Shown here: piece by piece, positions 59,211 through 64,000 of the stretch | Numbering within the stretch: the first letter of the stretch is position 1 | Layout of the letters: the number at the start of each line of letters is the position of its first letter | From: Pseudomonas sp. BBP2017 | GTDB lineage: Bacteria; Pseudomonadota; Gammaproteobacteria; Pseudomonadales; Pseudomonadaceae | DNA length: 64,000 nt | NCBI RefSeq assembly: GCF_003024385.1 | Contig: NZ_PVZN01000007.1 | Location: 1 to 64,000 of the forward strand | Direction of reading: 5' to 3' | Notes under the pieces: model-generated | Told to the model about the DNA's origin: nothing | Seen by the model: the letters and a program-made list of their open reading frames with translations, nothing else | Databases searched by the model: none | Program-made: the position numbers and the translations under genes

Positions 59211-60818
59211 TCATCTGGTCGGGGTAAGGATCGTATCCTTCGCCTCTGGCAGCATCTCTGGATAGTCCAGCGTGTAGTGCAGACCCCGAGATTCCTTGCG
59301 TTCCATGGCCGACCTGATCATCAGTTCAGCTACCTGAGCAAGGTTCCTCAACTCAATCAGGTCTCTGCTCACTTTATAGTTGCTGTAGAACTCGTCAATC
59401 TCGTCAAGCAACAGGCGCACCCGGTGCTCGGCACGTTGCAGGCGTTTGTTGGTGCGCACGATTCCCACGTAGTCCCACATGAATCGCCGAAGTTCATCCC
59501 AGTTGTGCGCAATGATCACGTCTTCGTCCGAATCGGTGACCTGACTGGCATCCCAGCAGGGCAGGGCGCGCGGCATGCTGACCTGATCCAGCTGCGTTTC
59601 GATGTCAGTGGCGGCGGCGCGGCCATAGACGAAGCATTCAAGCAGTGAGTTGCTGGCCATGCGGTTGGCACCATGCAGGCCGGTGAAACTGGTTTCACCT
59701 ATCGCGTAGAGGCCGGGCACATCGCTGTGGCCGCAGTCATCAACCATGACGCCACCACAGGTGTAGTGAGCGGCAGGCACCACCGGGATCGGTTGGCGGG
59801 TGATGTCGATGCCAAACGTCAGGCAGCGTTCATATACGGTGGGGAAGTGGCTTTTGATGAAGTCTTCCGACTTGTGGCTGATGTCCAGATACACGCAGTC
59901 CACGCCCAGGCGTTTCATTTCGTGGTCGATGGCACGGGCAACGATATCGCGCGGCGCCAGCTCTTCGCGCGGGTCGAAGCGCGGCATGAAGCGTTCGCCG
60001 TTGGGCAGCCGCAGCAATGCGCCTTCACCGCGCAGCGCCTCGGTAATCAGGAAACTCTTGGCCTGCGGATGGTACAGGCAGGTGGGGTGGAACTGGTTGA
60101 ACTCAAGGTTGGCCACCCGGCAGCCCGCACGCCAGGCCATGGCAATGCCATCGCCGCAGGCACCGTCGGGGTTGCTGGTGTACAGATAGACCTTGGCGGC
60201 GCCGCCGGTGGCGAGCACGGTGAAGCGTGCACCATAGGTGTCAACTTCGCCGGTATTGCGGTTGAGCACGTAGGCGCCCAGGCAGCGGTCGCCGTCCAGG
60301 CCCAGGCGCCGCTCGGTGATCAGGTCAACGGCGACCCGCTGTTCCAGCAGCTCGATGTTCGGTCGCTGACGTGCCTGGGCCAGCAGCGTGGTGAAAATCG
60401 CCGCTCCCGTAGCATCGGCAGCATGGATGATGCGTCGATGGCTGTGGCCGCCTTCACGGGTCAGGTGGAACTCAAAACCGCCGTCGTCGACACTGGCGTG
60501 TTCGTCGCGGGTAAACGGCACGCCCTGGTCGATCAGCCACTGGATCGACTCACGGCTGTGCTCGACGGTGAAGCGCACGGCGTCTTCGTGGCACAGGCCG
60601 CCACCGGCATTGAGGGTGTCTTCGACGTGGGACTGGACCGTGTCGGTGTCATCCAGTACTGCGGCAACCCCGCCCTGGGCCCAGAAGGTCGAACCGTTGG
60701 CGAGGTCACCCTTGCTCAGCACGGCAATGCGCAGATGGCCGGGGAGGTTCAGCGCCAGGCTCAGACCGGCGGCGCCGCTGCCGATCACGAGGACATCATG
60801 TTGGAGTTGTTGGCTCAT
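59211..60818 (-). CDS. nadB: L-aspartate oxidase, 3' end supplied by the island
   Basis: A 535-residue flavoenzyme making iminoaspartate for NAD synthesis. Seen: FAD-binding [37 protein letters not shown], substrate-site region [20 protein letters not shown], and [20 protein letters not shown]. The helical C-terminal domain ends [20 protein letters not shown]. Codons downstream of the attR core (59377-59394) come from the element: they differ from the stranded native copy at 52464-52655 mostly at third positions, with protein changes AMQRK to [13 protein letters not shown] to PEMLPEAK, and a new C-terminal TPTR. The length is normal, so function should be kept. Divergent from algU. Confidence 0.95.
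   Translation of the reverse strand: MSQQLQHDVLVIGSGAAGLSLALNLPGHLRIAVLSKGDLANGSTFWAQGGVAAVLDDTDTVQSHVEDTLNAGGGLCHEDAVRFTVEHSRESIQWLIDQGVPFTRDEHASVDDGGFEFHLTREGGHSHRRIIHAADATGAAIFTTLLAQARQRPNIELLEQRVAVDLITERRLGLDGDRCLGAYVLNRNTGEVDTYGARFTVLATGGAAKVYLYTSNPDGACGDGIAMAWRAGCRVANLEFNQFHPTCLYHPQAKSFLITEALRGEGALLRLPNGERFMPRFDPREELAPRDIVARAIDHEMKRLGVDCVYLDISHKSEDFIKSHFPTVYERCLTFGIDITRQPIPVVPAAHYTCGGVMVDDCGHSDVPGLYAIGETSFTGLHGANRMASNSLLECFVYGRAAATDIETQLDQVSMPRALPCWDASQVTDSDEDVIIAHNWDELRRFMWDYVGIVRTNKRLQRAEHRVRLLLDEIDEFYSNYKVSRDLIELRNLAQVAELMIRSAMERKESRGLHYTLDYPEMLPEAKDTILTPTR
59377..59394 (+). repeat. attR core (18 bp)
   Basis: TAGTTGCTGTAGAACTCG, identical to attL. On the minus strand it encodes the nadB residues EFYSNY. 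Sequence on the right is native nadB; on the left it is the element's replacement tail. Confidence 0.9.
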
Positions 60819-61165
60819 GTCAGGACACTAGTATCTGAAGGGGGGGATCGGCACAATAGTCAGGCGCTTATGGCATTGTGAAACTATCGTGAATCTGGAC
60901 CGGTTGCCTTTATAGCAGCCCCAAGGCCCTGATTTCCAATTGCGCATGCAGGGTCCTGGTGCTTGCTATGGGAACTTTCCATGCTGTGTGGATATCCATA
61001 GAAGGTTGCCTGCACGCCACAATGCCGCAGCGACGCCTGGCAGTAGCCCATAATCAAGGTACTGTCGGCGTATTCGAGACCCGATTATCGACGCAGCCGG
61101 CCGTGACCGCGCTGCGTTTTTCGTGCGAGCCGACCAAGGGCCGCAGGAAACTTGCTTGGAGGGGA

Positions 61166-61192
61166 GAACTTTTGCGAAAAGCCCGAGTCTAT
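61166..61192 (+). promoter_or_regulatory. AlgU-dependent promoter of algU
   Basis: GAACTT (61166-61171), 16 bases, TCTAT (61188-61192) matches the AlgU/sigma-E consensus GAACTT-N16/17-TCTGA in its -35 fully and its -10 in the first three bases. It lies 60 bases before the start codon and fits the known autoregulation of algU. A second possible -35 (GAACTT at 60971-60976, inside CTATGG...CCATAG) lies further upstream in the 433-base nadB-algU gap. I see no gene in that gap. Confidence 0.7.
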
Positions 61193-61251
61193 GGTTGCAA
61201 GCCTGAACGATGCTTCTCGCAACGCTCCTTCACGTTCACTGAGGAGTGTTC

Positions 61252-61833
61252 ATGCTAACCCAGGAAGAGGATCAGCAGCTTGTCGAGCGCGTGCAGCGTG
61301 GCGACAGGCGAGCGTTCGATCTGTTGGTGCTGAAGTATCAGCACAAGATTCTCGGGTTGATCGTGCGTTTTGTACACGACACCCATGAAGCCCAGGATGT
61401 GGCGCAGGAAGCTTTTATCAAAGCTTACCGGGCGCTTGGTAATTTTCGCGGAGACAGTGCTTTCTACACTTGGCTGTACCGCATTGCCATCAACACGGCA
61501 AAGAACTATCTGGTGTCTCGCGGTCGGCGGCCACCGGACAGCGATGTAAGTTCCGAGGATGCGGAGTTTTACGACGGCGATCATGGCCTCAAGGATCTGG
61601 AGTCCCCCGAGCGTGCGTTGTTGCGAGATGAGATCGAAGGCACCGTCCATCGGACCATTCAGCAACTGCCAGAAGATTTACGTACGGCGTTAACTTTACG
61701 TGAATTCGATGGTCTGAGTTACGAGGACATTGCGAGCGTCATGCAGTGTCCGGTGGGTACCGTGCGCTCTCGAATCTTCCGCGCTCGGGAGGCCATAGAC
61801 AAAGCCCTGCAGCCGTTGTTGCAGGAAACCTGA
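61252..61833 (+). CDS. algU: ECF sigma factor AlgU (RpoE)
   Basis: A 193-residue extracytoplasmic-function sigma factor controlling envelope stress and alginate. Region 2 has FDLLVLKYQHKILGLIVRFV and DVAQEAFIKAYRALGNFRGD, and region 4 has TALTLREFDGLSYEDIASVM and CPVGTVRSRIFRAREAIDKA. The ATG at 61252 follows GAGGAG. It is the first gene of algU-mucA-mucB-mucD, held inactive by MucA. Confidence 0.97.
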   Translation: MLTQEEDQQLVERVQRGDRRAFDLLVLKYQHKILGLIVRFVHDTHEAQDVAQEAFIKAYRALGNFRGDSAFYTWLYRIAINTAKNYLVSRGRRPPDSDVSSEDAEFYDGDHGLKDLESPERALLRDEIEGTVHRTIQQLPEDLRTALTLREFDGLSYEDIASVMQCPVGTVRSRIFRAREAIDKALQPLLQET

Positions 61834-61864
61834 GACAGCGGCGACAGCCAAGAGAGGAACCGCC

Positions 61865-62455
61865 ATGAGTCGTGAAGCTTTGCAGGAATCGCTGTCCGCG
61901 GTGATGGATAACGAAGCGGACGAACTGGAATTACGTCGGGTGTTGAACGCCGTCGATGATGCCGAAACCCGTGCCACCTGGTCGCGTTATCAGGTCGCCC
62001 GTGCGGCCATGCACAAGGAGCTGGTGCTGCCACAACTGGATATCGCCGCCGCCGTCTCTGCCGCTCTGGCTGACGAAGCCGCACCAGTCAAGGTCAGCCG
62101 TGGACCATGGCGCAGCCTGGGTCGTCTGGCCGTGGCCGCATCGGTGACTGTCGCCGTGCTGGCCGGTGTGCGCCTGTACAACCAGGACGAGATCAGTGGT
62201 GCCCAGCTGGCTGCCCAGCAACCGGTCCAGCAAGGCGTGACTGTCCCTCAAGTTCAGGGCCCAGCCGTGCTGGCAGGCTATAGTGAGAGTGCAGAGCAGC
62301 CAGGCCCGATGGCCAATGGCGTGCTGCAAGGGCAATCCGGCTGGCACGACCAGCGTCTGCCCGGCTATCTGCGCCAGCATGCTCAGGAAGCAGCCCTCAA
62401 AGGTACCGAGAGCGCTCTGCCTTATGCCCGCGCGGCCAGCCTGGAAAACCGTTAA
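61865..62455 (+). CDS. mucA: Anti-sigma factor MucA
   Basis: A 196-residue single-span inner-membrane anti-sigma factor. The cytoplasmic N-terminus (REALQESLSAVMDNEADELE, LRRVLNAVDDAETRATWSRY) binds AlgU; one membrane helix (LGRLAVAASVTVAVLAGVRL) follows; the periplasmic part is cut by AlgW/MucP during stress. The periplasmic C-terminus is rich in Gln and Ala and ends PYARAASLENR. The reading frame is intact, so no mucoid-type truncation is present. Confidence 0.96.
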   Translation: MSREALQESLSAVMDNEADELELRRVLNAVDDAETRATWSRYQVARAAMHKELVLPQLDIAAAVSAALADEAAPVKVSRGPWRSLGRLAVAASVTVAVLAGVRLYNQDEISGAQLAAQQPVQQGVTVPQVQGPAVLAGYSESAEQPGPMANGVLQGQSGWHDQRLPGYLRQHAQEAALKGTESALPYARAASLENR

Positions 62456-62467
62456 GTAAGGAGGATC

Positions 62468-63433
62468 ATGCGCGCGCTACCTCTCATTCCGCTGTTGCTG
62501 GGTGGCTGGCTGACACTGCCGGCCCATGCGGCCAACTCCTCACCGGAGGCGGGCGACTGGCTCAAGAAGCTGGCTCAGGCCGAGCAGCAGCAGAGTTATC
62601 AGGGTACTTTCGTTTACGAGCGTAACGGCAGCTTCTCCACTCACGATATCTGGCATCGAGTCCAGGACGGCAAGGTCAGCGAGCGCTTGCTTCAGCTCGA
62701 TGGCTCGGCCCAGGAAGTCGCGCGTGTCGATGGCCATACCCAGTGCGTAAGCGGGACCCTGGTGTCTGGTGTGAGCAACATGCCGGAGTCCGCAGCGCGA
62801 GTGCTTGATCCTCTGAAGTTGATGAGCTGGTACGACCTTGGGGTCGCCGGCAAATCCCGGGTGGCGAACCGTGCCGCGGTTATCGTTACCCTGAGCCCGC
62901 GTGATCAGCATCGATATGCCTTTGAGCTGCACCTGGATCGCGAGACCGGCCTGCCGCTCAAATCGTTGATGCTCGATGACAGGGGGCGTTTGCTTGAGCG
63001 CTTCCAGTTCACCCGCCTGGATACCAGGAATGCGCCGACCGAGGACGAACTCAAGGCCAGCGAACAGTGCAAGCCGGTAATCGAAGTCGCGGCCCAGGTT
63101 GCGCAGCCCGCCAACGGCTGGCGTTCGGACTGGTTACCGCCAGGTTTTGAGCTGGTCGACAGCTCGATTGGCAAAGACCCGCAGGGCAAGAATACGGTCA
63201 ACCGTCTGATGTACGATGATGGATTGGCGCGGTTTTCGGTTTATGTCGAAGCCCTGAACGGTGGCTCGGCGGCGGATATCCGCACGCAACTGGGACCTAC
63301 TGTGGCGGTTTCGCGACGCTTGACCACGCCCAAGGGCGAAATGATGGTCACCGTGGTCGGCGAAATTCCGATTGGCACCGCCGAGCGGATTGCCTTGTCG
63401 ATGCGGTCTCAGGATGCCCAGGCGCAAAAATGA
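62468..63433 (+). CDS. mucB: Periplasmic regulator MucB (RseB)
   Basis: A 321-residue periplasmic protein with signal peptide (LIPLLLGGWLTLPAHA). The LolA-like N-terminal domain (SYQGTFVYERNGSFSTHDIW, RLLQLDGSAQEVARVDGHTQ) senses lipoprotein or LPS. The C-terminal domain (WRSDWLPPGFELVDSSIGKD, LARFSVYVEALNG) shields MucA from AlgW. It is placed 13 bases behind mucA. In P. aeruginosa mucC would follow, but here mucD comes next. Confidence 0.95.
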   Translation: MRALPLIPLLLGGWLTLPAHAANSSPEAGDWLKKLAQAEQQQSYQGTFVYERNGSFSTHDIWHRVQDGKVSERLLQLDGSAQEVARVDGHTQCVSGTLVSGVSNMPESAARVLDPLKLMSWYDLGVAGKSRVANRAAVIVTLSPRDQHRYAFELHLDRETGLPLKSLMLDDRGRLLERFQFTRLDTRNAPTEDELKASEQCKPVIEVAAQVAQPANGWRSDWLPPGFELVDSSIGKDPQGKNTVNRLMYDDGLARFSVYVEALNGGSAADIRTQLGPTVAVSRRLTTPKGEMMVTVVGEIPIGTAERIALSMRSQDAQAQK

Positions 63434-63524
63434 ACAGCAGGCACAGTGCTGAGCAGTCGAGGATCGCTTGGCTGACATGATTGGCAAGCTTTGCAGTTTG
63501 CAAAAAACTCAGAATTTTTCTATA

Positions 63525-63553
63525 GGTCAGTCCTTTCGGGGGCTGGCCTTTCC
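63525..63553 (+). terminator. Hairpin between mucB and mucD
   Basis: GGTCAGTCC (63525-63533) pairs with GGGCTGGCC (63540-63548), including G-U pairs, and TTTCC follows. It could be a partial terminator that lowers mucD read-through. The 170-base mucB-mucD gap contains no mucC and no other gene. Confidence 0.5.
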
Positions 63554-63603
63554 TGCTTGTGCAGGGCCCTACTGCTAACCACGCTCGATGTGACGGGAGC
63601 CGT

Positions 63604-64000
63604 ATGTCAATACCACGCTTGAAAACCTACCTATCGTTGTTCGCCGCCGTGCTCATGCTCGGTCAGGTGGCCACCGCTGCCCAGGCCGAAGCCCTGCCGG
63701 ATTTCACCACGCTGGTCGAGCAGGCCTCGCCTGCGGTGGTGAACATCAGTACCAAGCAGAAGCTGCCGGATCGCAGATATGCGACCGGTCAGGTGCCTGA
63801 TCTTGAAGGTCTGCCACCGATGTTCCGCGAGTTCTTCGAGCGCAACATGCCGCAGCAGCCGCGCTCGCCGCGTGGCGACCGCCAGCGTGAAGCGCAGTCA
63901 CTAGGTTCGGGCTTCATCATTTCCAGCGACGGTTACGTCCTGACCAACAACCATGTGGTCGCTGACGCTGACGAGATTGTTGTTCGTCTGTCCGATCGTA
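63604..64000 (+). CDS. mucD: Periplasmic serine protease MucD (3' end outside window)
   Basis: The first 132 residues of a DegP/HtrA-type protease. Signal peptide LSLFAAVLMLGQVATAAQA, then LPDFTTLVEQASPAVVNIST, a loop with PPMFREFFERNMPQQPRSPR (LA-loop), and the start of the trypsin fold LGSGFIISSDGYVLTNNHVV, with the catalytic His in NNHVV. The catalytic Asp and Ser and the PDZ domains lie beyond base 64000. MucD degrades misfolded envelope proteins and keeps AlgU activity low. It is the last seen gene of the algU operon. The frame is open to the window edge. Confidence 0.95.
   Translation, partial: MSIPRLKTYLSLFAAVLMLGQVATAAQAEALPDFTTLVEQASPAVVNISTKQKLPDRRYATGQVPDLEGLPPMFREFFERNMPQQPRSPRGDRQREAQSLGSGFIISSDGYVLTNNHVVADADEIVVRLSDR

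Larger units (their letters stand above)
52639..59394. mobile_element. 6.7-kb integrative element inserted in nadB
   Basis: Bounded by the 18-bp core TAGTTGCTGTAGAACTCG at 52639-52656 and 59377-59394, both lying at the same codons of nadB sequence. The integrase starts 43 bases inside the left end. The right end supplies a diverged replacement for the last ~60 codons of nadB, so the gene stays intact. Contents: integrase, exported SH3-like protein, two small unknown proteins, FtsK-gamma/HIRAN protein, small membrane protein, KilA-N-like protein and a 27-codon ORF. There are no capsid, terminase, primase or conjugation genes, so it is a small genomic island or satellite that must rely on others for transfer. 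Codon use (more AGG/GGG/ATC-AAG and AT-rich gaps) differs from the flanks. Confidence 0.9.

Noticed and set aside
52639..59394. Complete prophage or P4-type satellite
   Set aside because: No capsid, tail, terminase, primase or AlpA-like gene could be found; only an integrase and a KilA-N-like gene recall phages.
61246..61251. Upstream start for algU at 61246
   Set aside because: The start at 61252 follows GAGGAG at the right distance and gives the standard AlgU N-terminus.

Overview
The window is chromosomal DNA of a Pseudomonas, most likely from the putida/fluorescens side of the genus. This rests on several recognisable loci: phaG, the mifS/mifR-kgtP alpha-ketoglutarate module, opdH-tctCBA with tctDE, nadB divergent from algU-mucA-mucB-mucD without mucC, dispersed REP elements built on CGCGGGGCAAGCCCGCTCC, and uniformly GC-rich codon use outside one island. 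All functional calls are from reading the sequence and from memory of the families; no database search was run.

Layout. 1-8316: end of a type VI secretion (T6SS) payload cluster. A VgrG spike (5' end outside the window), a DUF4123 adaptor and a 1090-residue VasX-like effector with C-terminal membrane helices are followed by a DUF6708-type membrane protein (likely immunity). Then comes a second, tandemly duplicated unit made of an orphan copy of the effector's C-terminal module and a second DUF6708 protein, and finally a 25-codon stub of a third copy. All joints are ATGA overlaps, and every copy begins with the same short 5' cassette. 8313-11303: an AraC regulator, a small monooxygenase, a flavin reductase-like protein and a secreted protein made of AEDGFDRT repeats. 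11324-15902: the alpha-ketoglutarate permease with its sigma-54 promoter and the MifR/MifS two-component system. 15963-27469: BglX, a LemA/TPM operon, a methyltransferase, a DMT transporter, a SIR2-like DUF4917 protein, GlpQ-like phosphodiesterase, LysE and SulP transporters. 27589-28600: a decayed patch (frameshifted acetyltransferase and an unrecognised remnant). 28631-35621: a lipoprotein hydrolase, a large autotransporter, and a divergently transcribed response regulator / 7TM-DISM sensor kinase. 35692-42091: tRNA-Gly(CCC), PhaG, RsuA, a CWC zinc protein, a GGDEF protein, a Tyr-rich lipoprotein, an enoyl-CoA hydratase-family enzyme and Ung. 42166-49830: AbrB-type protein and the tricarboxylate uptake system TctABC/OpdH with TctDE. 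49827-52495: HDOD protein, YgfZ, SdhE, YgfX.

52639-59394 is a 6.7-kb integrative element inserted inside the nadB coding sequence. An 18-bp core (TAGTTGCTGTAGAACTCG) flanks it. The element carries its own diverged nadB 3' end, which restores a full 535-codon nadB, while the original 63-codon tail is stranded beside ygfX. It encodes a tyrosine integrase next to attL, an exported SH3-like protein, small unknown proteins, a protein joining an FtsK-gamma winged helix to a HIRAN domain with no motor domain, a small membrane protein and a KilA-N-like protein. 59211-64000: nadB and the algU-mucA-mucB-mucD envelope-stress operon (mucD runs off the window).

The two strongest candidates for something not well described are the T6SS orphan-module array at the left and the nadB-regenerating island, with its FtsK-gamma/HIRAN protein, at the right.
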